Source: Hyphomicrobium_B sp001006785 (GTDB lineage Bacteria; Pseudomonadota; Alphaproteobacteria; Rhizobiales; Hyphomicrobiaceae). Taken from it: a stretch of DNA of 64,000 nt. Numbering within the stretch: the stretch's first letter is position 1; each line of letters opens with the position of its first letter. Under the pieces are notes generated by a model. The model saw only the letters and a program-made list of their open reading frames with translations. It did not search any database and was not told the DNA's origin. Position numbers and translations under genes: made by a program. The DNA lies in the NCBI RefSeq assembly GCF_001006785.1, contig NZ_CDHO01000002.1:1057003-1121002 (forward strand), read 5' to 3'. Shown here in pieces: positions 32,779-42,702 of the stretch.

Positions 32779-35733
32779 TCAGACGATCAGACGGTCGAAA
32801 GCACCGCGGATCTCTGCGAGAGCGTCTTTCAGCTTACGTTCCAAGTCGTCGAAAGACTGGGCCTCGCCGGCCCGTACAAGCAGGGATTTCAAGCCTTTCG
32901 GAGCCGAAGCAGGATGAAACGGCCCCTCGAGCGTGAGGCGCAGAATTTGCGTCAAATCGTGTAAAAGCTGCCCGGCCGCCGACAGCCGGCGATGCTCCTC
33001 GACCGGGATCAAACCTTCGGAGGCCGCCACATCCAGCGCCACCAGCGTCGTCTGATCGAGAATGCGCGGATGCTTGGCGGCGAACACAAGTTGCAGATGC
33101 TGGACGATGAACTCCAGATCGACGAGCCCGCCGCGCACCTGTTTCAAGTCCCAGATGTCGCTTGTCGCTTTTTCAGCTTCGATCCGGCTCCGCATGTCGC
33201 GGATATCGCCCGCAATGCGCACCCGATCGCGCGGCGCCGTCAGGACATTGCGGATTTCCGTTTCAACGCGTGCTGACAATTCCGGCGAACCGGCGATCAC
33301 GCGCGCCCGCGTCAGCGCCATGTGTTCCCAGGTCCACGCCTCATTCGCCTGATAGCTCGCAAAGCTCGAAAGCTGCGTCGCGACGGGACCCTTCTGGCCC
33401 GACGGCCGGAGACGCATGTCGACGTCATAGAGCGCACCCTCCGCCGTGTGCGCGGTGAGCGCCGTGATCAGCCGTTGCGTCAGTCGCGTGTAGTAATGCT
33501 GCGGCGCGAGCGGACGCGGCCCGTCGGACTGTTCCGCGCCACGCTCGAAATCGTAAACGAGAATGAGATCGACATCGGACGACGCCGTCATCTCGCGCCC
33601 GCCAAGCTTGCCCATCGCGATCACGACCGCGGAGCCGCCGGGCACACGTCCGTATTCGACCTCCATCTGGCGGCTGACTTCGCGCAGCAGCCCGGCGATC
33701 AGACGTTCCGCAACGATGGCATACGCGAGCCCTGCTCCCGCCGCCGAAATGCTTCCCGTCAGCGCCCTGACGCCGATAAGAAACTTCTGTTCGCTGCCGA
33801 TGATACGTGCGGTGTCGAGCACCTCCTGCATCGGATCGCCGGTGCTTGTCTCGCGTGCCGTCGCGAACGACCGGATCAGCAGTTCGTCGATCGCGTCCTC
33901 ATCCAGGCGGCTACCGAGGACATGCGGATCGAGCACGGCATCGAGCAGACGCCGCCGCTTCGACAGGATATGCGCGAGACGCGGCGCCGATCCCATGATG
34001 TCCGCGAAAAGCCGGATCAAACCCGGCTGCGCCTTGAGCAGCGAAAAGAACTGCACGCCGCCCGGCAATTCCGACAGGAAACGATCGAAGCTCGCGATCG
34101 CGGCATCGGGATCGACCGTATCGGCGAGAGCCGCGATCAGCAGCGGCTGGACCTCCGTCAGACGCTCGCGGGCACGCGGCGACCTGACCGACGGGGTCCG
34201 GCCGTGATGCCATCCGCGAACGATGGCGAGGACTTGGGCAGGCTGCGAATAGCCAAGGCGCTTCAATTCAGCAGCCGTCTGCGGGTCGTCTTCGGCACCG
34301 CTGAAGACCATGTTCGAGCTTTCTCCGGTCAAGGCCGGAGCATCCTCGAACAGTTCGGAATAGTGCCGTTCCACCGTTTCGAGATTTGCCGTCAGCTCGG
34401 TCGCCAGCTCGTTCGTGCCGGAATACCCCGCGAAATGCGCGAACGCCTCAAGCGTCGCGGGGTTCGCGGGTAACTCGTGAGTCTGCTCGTCGGCAACCAT
34501 CTGCACGCGATGTTCGAGACGGCGCAGATAGCGGTAAGCTTCGTCGAGTTCGGCTCGGCAGCCCGCCTTCACCCATCGCCGCTCCTCGAGTGCCGCAAGC
34601 GCGTCGAGCGTCGCACGTACGCGCAAATCCGGTTGCCGACCACCCGCGATCAATTGCTGCGTCTGGACAAAGAATTCGATCTCGCGGATGCCGCCGCGTC
34701 CAAGCTTCAGATTTTGCCCCGGAACAGTGATCCCACCGATCTCGCGATACGCATGAATCTGACGCTTCATGGCATGGATGTCGGAGATCGATGCGAAGTC
34801 GAGATATTTGCGCCAGATGAACGGCGACAACTCACTGAGGAAATCGTTGCCCGCGTCGATGTCGCCGCCTATCGGCCGCGCCTTGATCATCGCGGCGCGT
34901 TCCCAGTTCTGGCCAACCGTCTCGTAATAACCGTGCGCGGCCGCCGTCGAAAGCGCAACCTGCGTTGCCCCAGCATCGGGCCGCAGGCGAAGGTCGGTGC
35001 GAAACACGTAGCCGTCCGGCGTCCGCTCATCGAGCAACACGACGAGGTCGCGCGTCAGGCGAACGAAAAACGATTGCAGGTCGCCGGAGCCTGCAAGACG
35101 CGATTTCTCGCGGTCGAAGAAAACGATCAGATCGATATCGCTCGAATAGTTGAGTTCGAAGGCTCCGAGCTTGCCCATCGCGAGGACGAAGTAACCGGAC
35201 CCCTGCTCGGGGGCGGTAGCATCGGGCGGCTGCCACACGCCTTGCTCGGTCGCCTTGCGAAACAGGAAACGAACCGCGGCCGCGACGGCTGCGTCGGCGC
35301 ATTCCGACAAAACACGCGTGACCGTCATCACCGGCCAGACGCCGCCGAGATCGGCAAGCGCCGTCAGCACCGCGACTTCGGTTTTGTATTTCCGCAGAAC
35401 CTTTTTTGCTGCCGCCATGTCTGGCACCGCGCTCATGGTCTGAGCGAGGTCTCGCGTCATCGCCGCGAAGTGATCCTCAGGCGCCTGTGTCAGCACGCGG
35501 CCGAGCCGTTCCAGATCGAACGTCGCCAGCATCGTCAAAAATAGCGAGCCATCGAACGTACCGCGCAGCAAGTCAGCGACCTTCGGATCGCGAAGCACCG
35601 CGGCGAGCGCGGGCGCATTGGCCTCCGCCTCCGTCACGAGCGAGCTCAGACGTTCCGCTCCCCGCCCATCAGGCGCGGAAACCGGGGCTTCGACGATGCG
35701 GGAGGCGAGGCTCGATTCGATGGGCTGATCCAT
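32779..35733 (-). CDS. glnE: Bifunctional glutamine synthetase adenylyltransferase/deadenylylase
   Basis: The ATG at 35733 (MDQPIESSLASR) is preferred; it lies 4 bp after the stop of the upstream kinase gene. The 984-residue protein has two tandem nucleotidyltransferase domains, each with the paired-Asp motif: YSSDIDLIVFFD in the N-terminal half (deadenylylation) and ASSDVDLILVYD in the C-terminal half (adenylylation). RGGIREIEFFVQTQQLI and RGGLVDLEFIVQHLQLVF are the matching family signatures. It adds or removes AMP on glutamine synthetase in response to PII protein. The order degP - two-component pair - glnE is typical of Rhizobiales. Confidence 0.95.
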   Translation of the reverse strand: MDQPIESSLASRIVEAPVSAPDGRGAERLSSLVTEAEANAPALAAVLRDPKVADLLRGTFDGSLFLTMLATFDLERLGRVLTQAPEDHFAAMTRDLAQTMSAVPDMAAAKKVLRKYKTEVAVLTALADLGGVWPVMTVTRVLSECADAAVAAAVRFLFRKATEQGVWQPPDATAPEQGSGYFVLAMGKLGAFELNYSSDIDLIVFFDREKSRLAGSGDLQSFFVRLTRDLVVLLDERTPDGYVFRTDLRLRPDAGATQVALSTAAAHGYYETVGQNWERAAMIKARPIGGDIDAGNDFLSELSPFIWRKYLDFASISDIHAMKRQIHAYREIGGITVPGQNLKLGRGGIREIEFFVQTQQLIAGGRQPDLRVRATLDALAALEERRWVKAGCRAELDEAYRYLRRLEHRVQMVADEQTHELPANPATLEAFAHFAGYSGTNELATELTANLETVERHYSELFEDAPALTGESSNMVFSGAEDDPQTAAELKRLGYSQPAQVLAIVRGWHHGRTPSVRSPRARERLTEVQPLLIAALADTVDPDAAIASFDRFLSELPGGVQFFSLLKAQPGLIRLFADIMGSAPRLAHILSKRRRLLDAVLDPHVLGSRLDEDAIDELLIRSFATARETSTGDPMQEVLDTARIIGSEQKFLIGVRALTGSISAAGAGLAYAIVAERLIAGLLREVSRQMEVEYGRVPGGSAVVIAMGKLGGREMTASSDVDLILVYDFERGAEQSDGPRPLAPQHYYTRLTQRLITALTAHTAEGALYDVDMRLRPSGQKGPVATQLSSFASYQANEAWTWEHMALTRARVIAGSPELSARVETEIRNVLTAPRDRVRIAGDIRDMRSRIEAEKATSDIWDLKQVRGGLVDLEFIVQHLQLVFAAKHPRILDQTTLVALDVAASEGLIPVEEHRRLSAAGQLLHDLTQILRLTLEGPFHPASAPKGLKSLLVRAGEAQSFDDLERKLKDALAEIRGAFDRLIV

Positions 35734-35737
35734 GCGC

Positions 35738-37201
35738 TTATTGTGCCGCAACACCGGCCGCCACGTCACTAGGCGTGCTGACGCCGCCGGGCAAAACTGA
35801 CGTCAAGCATTTCCCGGACAACAGCACCACGACCTTGAGGCCAGGATGGTTGTCCTCGAGCCGAACTTCTCCATGATGCAACCGCGCCACCGCCGCGACG
35901 AGGCTGAGGCCGAGACCCGTTCCCGGCTGCGTGCGGCTGGCCTCGAGACGCACGAACCGCTTGAGCGCCCGTTCCCGGTCCTCAGCCGCGATGCCGGGAC
36001 CATGATCCCCAACCGAAAACGCCGGCCGGCCGTTCTGCCGGTAGGCGCGAACTGTGATGGCGCTGCCCGGTTCGCCGGCACGCGAATATTTGATCGCATT
36101 GTCGATCAGATTGGCCACCGCCTGCCCGATCAGCTGACGGTTGGCGCGAACGCAGACGTCCTTCTCGGCTTCGATCGATAACGCGAAGCCCGCCTCCTCG
36201 GCCGCCGGCATGTAGAGTTCCGTCACGTCCTCGACGAAGCGCCCGAGATCGAACGTCTCGACGCTGTCCTCGAGCGGCCCCGCCTCCAGGCGCGCGATCA
36301 GAAGCAGCGCGTTGAACGTTTTAATCAGCTCGTCCGATTTCTCGATCGTGCGTTCCAGCCCTTCGCGGTAAGCTTCCGCACCACGCGGATCGCGCAACGC
36401 CGCCTCTGCCGAGTTGCGAAGACGATTGATCGGCGTCTTGAGATCGTGCGCGATGTTGTCGGAAACTTCACGCAGCCCGCTCATCAAGCCTTCGATGCGG
36501 TCGAGCATCTCGTTGAGGTTTCCGGCCAGCTTATCGAGTTCGCCGTTTCCGCCGCTCGTCGGAATACGACGCGTGAGATCGCCGTCGATGATCGACCGGC
36601 TTGTCGCCGTAATCGCGTCCATGCGGTTGAGAATGAGACGGCTGACGGCCAATCCGCCGATCAGACCCGCAACCGACAGAATGCCGAAACCGAGCAGAAA
36701 CGCCACGCGGATCGAATCCGCGAAGGCGCGCTGATCTTCGATATCGCGCCCGACAATCAGGCGGACTTCAGGGCCAAGTTCGACCGGAATGGCGACAGCG
36801 AGATGCGCGTGCGCATTGCCCGTTTCAGCTGCCGGCTGATAATTGAACACGCCGCCGCGTGCGTTTTCGACCAGTTCTGGCGGTATGCGGTTCAGGTTGC
36901 CCGCGATCTTCACGCCGTTCTCGTCGGAGAGATAATAAAGCCCGGCGCCCTGCAGTCGTGACATCGCGCTGACCGTCTCGGCAAGCTTCGGTCGGCCACC
37001 GGCTTTCATCTCCGACGCCATGATCCGGGCTTCGGCCGTCAGCACGCCGAGGACTTGATTGGTCAGAAGATTATTGGTCTGCCAGAACAGGAATCCGACG
37101 ACGAAGGCCGCGGCGAGAAGAAAGAAGGCCACCGCCGCCGCGCTCAATCCGAATGCCGTTGTCGATGCCGCCTTCGCGACGCGTTCAAGCAGGGCCGTCA
37201 C
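35738..37201 (-). CDS. Sensor histidine kinase
   Basis: The GTG at 37201 (VTALLERVAKAA) has AGGAT about 9 bp upstream and overlaps the regulator gene by 17 bp; an ATG-initiated longer frame lies inside the regulator gene and is unlikely. The 487-residue protein has a membrane helix near residues 20-45, a periplasmic domain to about 165, a second helix and HAMP region, then the phosphoacceptor DNIAHDLKTPINRLRNS. The ATPase boxes are NLIDNAIKYS, DHGPGIA and GTGLGLSLV, all intact. It phosphorylates the OmpR-type regulator encoded just upstream. Confidence 0.9.
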   Translation of the reverse strand: MTALLERVAKAASTTAFGLSAAAVAFFLLAAAFVVGFLFWQTNNLLTNQVLGVLTAEARIMASEMKAGGRPKLAETVSAMSRLQGAGLYYLSDENGVKIAGNLNRIPPELVENARGGVFNYQPAAETGNAHAHLAVAIPVELGPEVRLIVGRDIEDQRAFADSIRVAFLLGFGILSVAGLIGGLAVSRLILNRMDAITATSRSIIDGDLTRRIPTSGGNGELDKLAGNLNEMLDRIEGLMSGLREVSDNIAHDLKTPINRLRNSAEAALRDPRGAEAYREGLERTIEKSDELIKTFNALLLIARLEAGPLEDSVETFDLGRFVEDVTELYMPAAEEAGFALSIEAEKDVCVRANRQLIGQAVANLIDNAIKYSRAGEPGSAITVRAYRQNGRPAFSVGDHGPGIAAEDRERALKRFVRLEASRTQPGTGLGLSLVAAVARLHHGEVRLEDNHPGLKVVVLLSGKCLTSVLPGGVSTPSDVAAGVAAQ

Positions 37202-37865
37202 GGATCGTATATCCTGCGCCCCGAACCGTGTGCAGCAGCGGCTTGTCGAAATTCTTGTCGATCTTGGCGCGCAGCCGCGAGACATGCACGTCGATGACGT
37301 TCGTTTGCGGATCGAAGTGATAGTCCCAGACATGCTCGAGCAGCATCGTGCGCGTCACGACCTGCCCCGCGTGCTGCATCAGATATTCGAGCAGGCGATA
37401 TTCGCGCGGCTGCAGAAGAATGTGCTCGCCGCTACGCGTCACGCGATGGGACAGCCTATCGAGCACAAGATCGCCGACGGAAATGCGCGTCTGCTGCTCT
37501 TCCGGCGCCGTGCGCCGTCCAAGCGCCTCAACGCGCGCCAGCAATTCGGAATAGGCGTAGGGCTTCGTTAGATAATCATCGCCGCCAGCGCGCAGACCTT
37601 TGACGCGATCGTCGACTTCGCCAAGCGCTGAAAGAATGAGAACCGGCGTGCGGTTGCCCTCGGCGCGCAGAGACTTGATGACCGAAAGCCCGTCGAGAAG
37701 CGGCAGCATGCGATCGACGATCAGCACGTCGTAAGCGCCGTCCGTCGCAAGCGCCAGCCCGGCTTCGCCGTCGCCGGCGAGATCGGCTGTGTGCCCATTC
37801 TCTTTCAAAGACTTCTGAAGGAACTGCGCCGTTTCCCTGTCGTCTTCGATTACGAGCACGCGCAT
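37185..37865 (-). CDS. OmpR-family response regulator
   Basis: The ATG at 37865 starts the conserved MRVLVIEDDRETAQFL; longer starts add unrelated sequence. The 226-residue protein has the receiver domain (phosphoacceptor Asp in VLIVDRMLPLLDG, Lys in LTKPYAYSELLARV) and a winged-helix DNA-binding domain (PREYRLLEYLMQHAG and DVHVSRLRAKID). It is paired with the kinase that overlaps its 3' end. It lies after degP on the same strand, separated by a strong hairpin, so envelope stress control is plausible. Confidence 0.93.
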   Translation of the reverse strand: MRVLVIEDDRETAQFLQKSLKENGHTADLAGDGEAGLALATDGAYDVLIVDRMLPLLDGLSVIKSLRAEGNRTPVLILSALGEVDDRVKGLRAGGDDYLTKPYAYSELLARVEALGRRTAPEEQQTRISVGDLVLDRLSHRVTRSGEHILLQPREYRLLEYLMQHAGQVVTRTMLLEHVWDYHFDPQTNVIDVHVSRLRAKIDKNFDKPLLHTVRGAGYTIRDGPA

Positions 37866-37929
37866 GGCGTTTTTCTGATCCTGGCCGTCTATCGAACTAC
37901 TGTTTAGCTGGCCGGCGTCCAAACGTCGA

Positions 37930-37961
37930 GGCAGCCCCGTCGTGTGGTTGACGGGGCTGCC
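37930..37961 (-). terminator. 12-bp hairpin between degP and the response regulator
   Basis: A perfect stem GGCAGCCCCGTC/GACGGGGCTGCC with an 8-base loop lies in the 118-bp gap after degP. No T-run follows on the minus strand, so it may be a leaky terminator or an mRNA-processing or stabilising hairpin that lowers expression of the genes downstream. Confidence 0.55.
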
Positions 37962-37983
37962 CGAGCTTGCCATGGCGTTAACC

Positions 37984-39576
37984 TCAGCCCTTCTTGGTGG
38001 ACAGCTGAACGGCCACAAACCGTTTCTGATCTGACGATTTGATGTGCAGAAGCACGGCTTTGCGCTGCAGGCCCTGGGCTTTCTTCACCCCGGCCGACAC
38101 GTCGTCAGGCGTCTTAACGGTTTCGCCGGAGACCTCGAGGATCACATCACCGGCCTTGAGCCCCTTCTCGGCGGCGTCCGATGACGGATCGACCTCGGCG
38201 ATGACAACACCCTCCTGGTTCGAACCGGAGCGCGCCGGCATCAGCGTCACGCCAAGCTGGCTCAGTTCCGTCTGCGAAGGCTTGCTGTCTTCCTTGTTGC
38301 TGTTGTTGTCGTTCTGGTCGTTGTCGCCACCCATCAAAGCTTCAGCGTTCTTCGGGAAGAGTCCGAGTTTGACGTTGATCACCTTCTCGGCGTTGTTGCG
38401 CCAGACCTTGATGTTGACGGGCGAGTCCGGAGACAGCTCCGCGATCTTGCGTGCCAGATCACGGCTATCGGCGACCTTGGCATCGTTGACCTGCAGGATC
38501 GCGTCCTGCGTCTTGATACCGGCAGCCGCGGCCGGGCCGTTCGCAGTGACTTCGCTGACCAGCGCGCCGTGCGCCTCGTTCAAGCCAAGGCTCGCAGCCG
38601 TATCTTCGTCGACATTCTGAATCTTGACGCCGAGCCAGCCGCGCTTGACCGTTCCGGTCGCCTTGAGCTGCGTCACGACCTCAGACACCGTCTTGGCAGG
38701 AATGTCGAACGCGATGCCGACGTTGCCGCCCGACGGAGAGAAGATCGCCGTATTGACGCCGATCACGTCGCCATCGAGGTTGAAGGTCGGACCGCCCGAG
38801 TTGCCGCGGTTCACGGCAGCGTCGATCTGCATGTAGTCATACGGTCCCGATCCGATATCGCGCGCCAGTGCTGACACGATACCGGCCGTCACCGTACCGC
38901 CAAGACCGAAGGGATTGCCGACCGCCAGTGCCCAATCGCCGACGCGCGGCGCCTTGGTCGAGAACTTCACAGCCGGAAACGTCTTTGTGCTGTCGATTTT
39001 GAGCAGCGCAACGTCGGTCCGCTGATCGGCTCCGACGAGCTTCGCTTCATACTTCGTGTCATCGTTATCGAAGGTAATGACAATCTTCGTCGCGCCATCG
39101 ATCACGTGATTATTCGTAACAACATAGCCGTCGGGCGAGATGACGAATCCCGACCCCTGGCCTTGAACGATCTTCGGACGCTCTTCCTGCTGACCGAAAT
39201 CCTTCGGCAGATTCTTGAAGAAATCGTGCAGCGGATGATCTGGAGGAAGGTCTGGCATGTTGAAGTTGCCGCCGCCTCGCTTGTCGAATTTATCGTTCTT
39301 CTTGTTCTCGGCCAATTTCGAGGCGCCGCCGTCATTGACGACCGACACCGACACGACCGCCGGCTTCACGCGCTCGACGAGATCCGCGAAGGAAAGCGGA
39401 GCGCGGCCCATCGGCGTTTCGATCGTTTGGGCGGCATTGGTGTCGGCCCGGACCGTGTAGGACGGAATGAAATAGCCAAATCCCGCCGTCGCGACGGCGG
39501 CGAGCGCCACGAAAGACGGAGCAATTTTCGTAATACGAGAGGTAGCAATCTTTGGCGCGCGATTGGGGAACATCAT
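37984..39576 (-). CDS. degP: DegP/HtrA-type periplasmic serine protease
   Basis: The ATG at 39576 has GGAG about 9 bp upstream; a TTG five codons earlier is less likely. The 530-residue protein has an N-terminal export signal (ITKIAPSFVALAAVATAGFG), a trypsin-like domain with His in VVTNNHVIDGA (about 157), Asp in QRTDVALLKID (about 188) and Ser in NRGNSGGPTFN (about 257), then two PDZ domains (GWLGVKIQNVDEDTA and a second from about 435). It degrades or refolds damaged envelope proteins. It follows ccmH after about 160 bp and precedes a two-component pair. Confidence 0.95.
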   Translation of the reverse strand: MMFPNRAPKIATSRITKIAPSFVALAAVATAGFGYFIPSYTVRADTNAAQTIETPMGRAPLSFADLVERVKPAVVSVSVVNDGGASKLAENKKNDKFDKRGGGNFNMPDLPPDHPLHDFFKNLPKDFGQQEERPKIVQGQGSGFVISPDGYVVTNNHVIDGATKIVITFDNDDTKYEAKLVGADQRTDVALLKIDSTKTFPAVKFSTKAPRVGDWALAVGNPFGLGGTVTAGIVSALARDIGSGPYDYMQIDAAVNRGNSGGPTFNLDGDVIGVNTAIFSPSGGNVGIAFDIPAKTVSEVVTQLKATGTVKRGWLGVKIQNVDEDTAASLGLNEAHGALVSEVTANGPAAAAGIKTQDAILQVNDAKVADSRDLARKIAELSPDSPVNIKVWRNNAEKVINVKLGLFPKNAEALMGGDNDQNDNNSNKEDSKPSQTELSQLGVTLMPARSGSNQEGVVIAEVDPSSDAAEKGLKAGDVILEVSGETVKTPDDVSAGVKKAQGLQRKAVLLHIKSSDQKRFVAVQLSTKKG

Positions 39577-39739
39577 CCCTTGGATCTCCAAACTGAAATC
39601 GGCCCTTGTAGGCTTGCCGATGACAGGTAATGGAGCCGGGATTACCGCAGGATGTCAGTCACGTTAACAGTTCGTAATCTGCATCCGGGCGAAGACGCCG
39701 CCCGCTGCGAGCGTCGACAGCGCGAAAGGATCGCGCGCG

Positions 39740-40210
39740 CTAGCTCTGATCGCCGGAAAGGATTTTCGAGAGCTTGGCTTTCTCGTCTTCCGAAAGCGCG
39801 GCACTTGGAGCAGCCTTCGGTCTCGCCGCGGCCCGCGCCGCCAACGTCAGCCCCGCGATGAACACCAGAATGGGCGTCAACCAGAGCAGCAGCGTCGATA
39901 ACTGAAAGCGCGGCCGCAACAGCACGAATTCGCCGTAGCGAGCGACGACGTAATCGATGACTTGCGCATCGCTGTCGTGAGCTACGAGGCGTTCGCGCAC
40001 GAGACGACGCAAATCCGCTGCGAGCGGAGCATCGCTGTCATCGATCGATTCATTCTGGCAGACAAGGCAGCGCAACTCGGACGAAATCGTTCGCGCACGC
40101 TTTTCCAATGCGGGATCGGAGAGCATTTCACCGGGCTGAACGGCCAGCACGCCCGCAGCGTTGGCGATTATCGCCATCACAAAAATCGCAATCGCAAATA
40201 GCCGCCGCAT
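39740..40210 (-). CDS. ccmH: Cytochrome c-type biogenesis protein CcmH
   Basis: A 156-residue protein with a signal peptide (LFAIAIFVMAIIANAAGVLA), the redox motif LRCLVCQN (about residues 47-54) in a three-helix domain, and a C-terminal membrane helix (STLLLWLTPILVFIAGLTLA). It keeps apocytochrome cysteines reduced for heme attachment in system I maturation. It is the last gene of ccmI-E-F-H; the gap to ccmF is 6 bp. Confidence 0.95.
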   Translation of the reverse strand: MRRLFAIAIFVMAIIANAAGVLAVQPGEMLSDPALEKRARTISSELRCLVCQNESIDDSDAPLAADLRRLVRERLVAHDSDAQVIDYVVARYGEFVLLRPRFQLSTLLLWLTPILVFIAGLTLAARAAARPKAAPSAALSEDEKAKLSKILSGDQS

Positions 40211-40216
40211 CGCGCG

Positions 40217-42199
40217 TTACTCCGCAGGAACGGCGATCGCTCGCCGTCCGCGACCCGCCGGAACGCCGATCCGCAGCCGCCGGTCGGAAAGCGAAATGCC
40301 GCCGCCGAGGAACATAATCAGCGTGCCGAGCCAGATGAAGCGTACCAGCGGATTGAAGTACGCGCGCACCGCATAGCCTCCATCCGGCTGTGAATCGCCG
40401 ATGACGAGATAGAGGTCGCCGCGCCAGGACGCGTGGATGCCGGCTTCCGTCGTCGGCTGCGGCGGCGCATCGTAGAGCCGCTTCGACGGACGCAAACGTC
40501 CGATCGATGTGCCGCTGCGCGTGACATCGAAGTCGGCGAAGTCTTCGCGATAGTTCGGCCCACGTCCGCTTTCAAAGCCTGCGAACGTCACGTCATAGCC
40601 CGCCACTGAGAGTGTCTGGCCGGGCTTCATGACGAGGATGTGTTCTTCGCGATAGGCGCTCGTCGCGATAATGCCGACGACAAGCATGCCGACGCCGAAA
40701 TGCGCAAGCAGCGTTCCGTAGGCGGAGCGCGGGAGGTTACGAGCGCGTCGGAAACTTTCCGAAACCGGAGCCTGAGCAAGCTTGATGCGGCTCGCCCATT
40801 CCGCGAGCGCTCCCATCATCACATAAACGCCGAGACCGATGCCGAACGGCGCCAGCCACGGGCCACGATGGCCCACTGCATAGGTGGCGACAATAACGAC
40901 GATCGCGGCCAGCACGGCGAAAGCCAGACGCTGCATGACGCCTGCGAGATCGCCGCGCTTCCACGCAAGCATCGGACCGAACGGAAGCGCCAGCAGCAGC
41001 GGGATCATCAGCGGCCCGAACGTCGAATTGAAGAACGGCGGACCGACCGAGATTTTCTCACCCGTCAGACCTTCGAGCGCCATCGGGTAAAGCGTGCCGA
41101 CGAGAACAGTCGCGGTCGCGGTGACAAGGAGCAGGTTGTTCAGAACGAGGCTACCCTCGCGACTGATCGGCTGGAAGACGCCGCCGGTCTGCATCTCGCT
41201 CGCACGCAGCGCAAACAAGGCGAGCCCTCCGCCGGTGAAGAAAATCAGGATGGCGAGGATGAACACGCCGCGCGCCGGATCGACCGCGAACGAATGCACC
41301 GACGTCAGCACGCCGGAGCGCACGATGAACGTCCCCATCAGCGACAGCGAGAACGTCAGGATCGCGAGCAGCACCGTCCATACTTTCAGTGCTTCACGCT
41401 TTTCCATCACGAGCGCGGAATGCAGCAGCGCGGTTCCGGCGAGCCAGGGCATGAAGGACGCGTTCTCGACCGGGTCCCAGAACCACCAGCCGCCCCAACC
41501 GAGTTCGTAGTACGCCCACCACGACCCCATCGAAATGCCGATCGTCAGAAACATCCACGCGGCGAGCGTCCACGGCCTGACCCAGCGCGCCCAGGCGGCG
41601 TCGATGCGTCCTTCGATCAGCGCGGCAATGGCAAACGAAAACGCGATCGAGAAGCCGACGTAGCCGGTGTAGAGAAACGGCGGATGAAACGCCAACGCGG
41701 GGTCTTGCAGGATCGGATTCAATCCGCGCCCGTCGGATGGCGCCGGAACGAGACGCAGAAACGGGTTCGACGTCAGGATCGAGAACAGCAGAAACGCAAC
41801 GGCGATCGATGCCTGCACAGAAAGAACGCGTGCGCGCAAACTCGGCGGAAGGTTCGTGCCGAACAGCGCGACGGCAGCGCCGAACAGGGCCAGGATCAGC
41901 ACCCACAACAGCATCGAGCCTTCGTGATTGCCCCAGACGCCAGCCAACTTGTAGAGCAGTGGCTTCGTCGAATGCGAGTTCTCCGCGACGTTCGCGACCG
42001 AGAAGTCCGACGTCACATAAGCGTGCATCAATGCGACGAACGCGATCGCAAGCAGAATGAACTGCGAAACGGCAGCAGGCTCGGCGACGCGCATCATGCG
42101 CTCGTCCTTGAGAGACGCGCCGGCCATCGGCAGAACGACCTGGACCACGGCGACGAGCAGCGCCAAGATCAATGCGAAGTGTCCGAATTCGATGATCAT
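40217..42199 (-). CDS. ccmF: Cytochrome c heme lyase subunit CcmF
   Basis: A 660-residue polytopic membrane protein with about 15 helices. It shows the WWD-domain motif WGGWWFWDPVENASFMPW (about residues 236-253) that presents heme, and conserved histidines, for example in VWGNHEGSML. It receives heme from CcmE and attaches it to apocytochrome c with CcmH. The start has GGAGG upstream (rc of cctcc at about 42206-42210). ccmE ends 12 bp upstream. Confidence 0.96.
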   Translation of the reverse strand: MIIEFGHFALILALLVAVVQVVLPMAGASLKDERMMRVAEPAAVSQFILLAIAFVALMHAYVTSDFSVANVAENSHSTKPLLYKLAGVWGNHEGSMLLWVLILALFGAAVALFGTNLPPSLRARVLSVQASIAVAFLLFSILTSNPFLRLVPAPSDGRGLNPILQDPALAFHPPFLYTGYVGFSIAFSFAIAALIEGRIDAAWARWVRPWTLAAWMFLTIGISMGSWWAYYELGWGGWWFWDPVENASFMPWLAGTALLHSALVMEKREALKVWTVLLAILTFSLSLMGTFIVRSGVLTSVHSFAVDPARGVFILAILIFFTGGGLALFALRASEMQTGGVFQPISREGSLVLNNLLLVTATATVLVGTLYPMALEGLTGEKISVGPPFFNSTFGPLMIPLLLALPFGPMLAWKRGDLAGVMQRLAFAVLAAIVVIVATYAVGHRGPWLAPFGIGLGVYVMMGALAEWASRIKLAQAPVSESFRRARNLPRSAYGTLLAHFGVGMLVVGIIATSAYREEHILVMKPGQTLSVAGYDVTFAGFESGRGPNYREDFADFDVTRSGTSIGRLRPSKRLYDAPPQPTTEAGIHASWRGDLYLVIGDSQPDGGYAVRAYFNPLVRFIWLGTLIMFLGGGISLSDRRLRIGVPAGRGRRAIAVPAE

Positions 42200-42211
42200 G
42201 GCATGGCCTCC

Positions 42212-42679
42212 TTAAGGCGTCTCGGTTTTGGCACCCGAGGGATGCGCGCCGGAACCAAGTTTCACGCCCCTTTCTTCCAGGGCCTTCGCAACGTCTCGCG
42301 GCATGTAATTCTCGTCGTGCTTGGCGAGCACGCTGTCGGCCTTGAAGTCACCGTGGCCATCGAGCACGCCCTCAGCGACGACGCCTTGTCCTTCCCGGAA
42401 CAGATCGGGCAGAACGCCGGTGAATGTCACGGGAATTTCCTTCAAGGTGTCTGTCACCTTGAATTTGATCGTCGTTCCCTCGCGCACGACCGAACCGTTC
42501 TCAACGAGACCGCCGAGCCTGATACGCTGGCCGCTGGGTACGCCTTTTTCGGCGATGTCACTCGGCGTATGAAAGAAGACGACGCTATCCTTCAGCGCAA
42601 ACAGCACGAGGATCAGCGCGACCGCGAGCGTCGCGACGCCGCCACCGATCAGAACGCCGCGCTTTTGTTTCCGTGTCAT
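42212..42679 (-). CDS. ccmE: Heme chaperone CcmE
   Basis: A 155-residue protein with one N-terminal membrane anchor (GVLIGGGVATLAVALILVLF) and an OB-fold domain with RLGGLVENGSV and VTFTGVLPDLFREGQGVVAEG. The heme-binding histidine is in LAKHDENYMPRDV (about residue 122), the covalent heme carrier site. It passes heme from CcmC to CcmF. It lies between ccmI and ccmF in one operon. Confidence 0.96.
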   Translation of the reverse strand: MTRKQKRGVLIGGGVATLAVALILVLFALKDSVVFFHTPSDIAEKGVPSGQRIRLGGLVENGSVVREGTTIKFKVTDTLKEIPVTFTGVLPDLFREGQGVVAEGVLDGHGDFKADSVLAKHDENYMPRDVAKALEERGVKLGSGAHPSGAKTETP

Positions 42680-42702
42680 TCGATATCCGCTTCCATCGGG
42701 CT

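Noticed and set aside
33322..34473. 383-codon plus-strand ORF antisense to glnE
   Set aside because: Arg-rich shadow of glnE with no recognisable motif.
35738..37333. Kinase start at 37333
   Set aside because: This adds 44 low-complexity Arg/Ser-rich residues read from within the response regulator gene; the GTG at 37201 has a ribosome-binding site.
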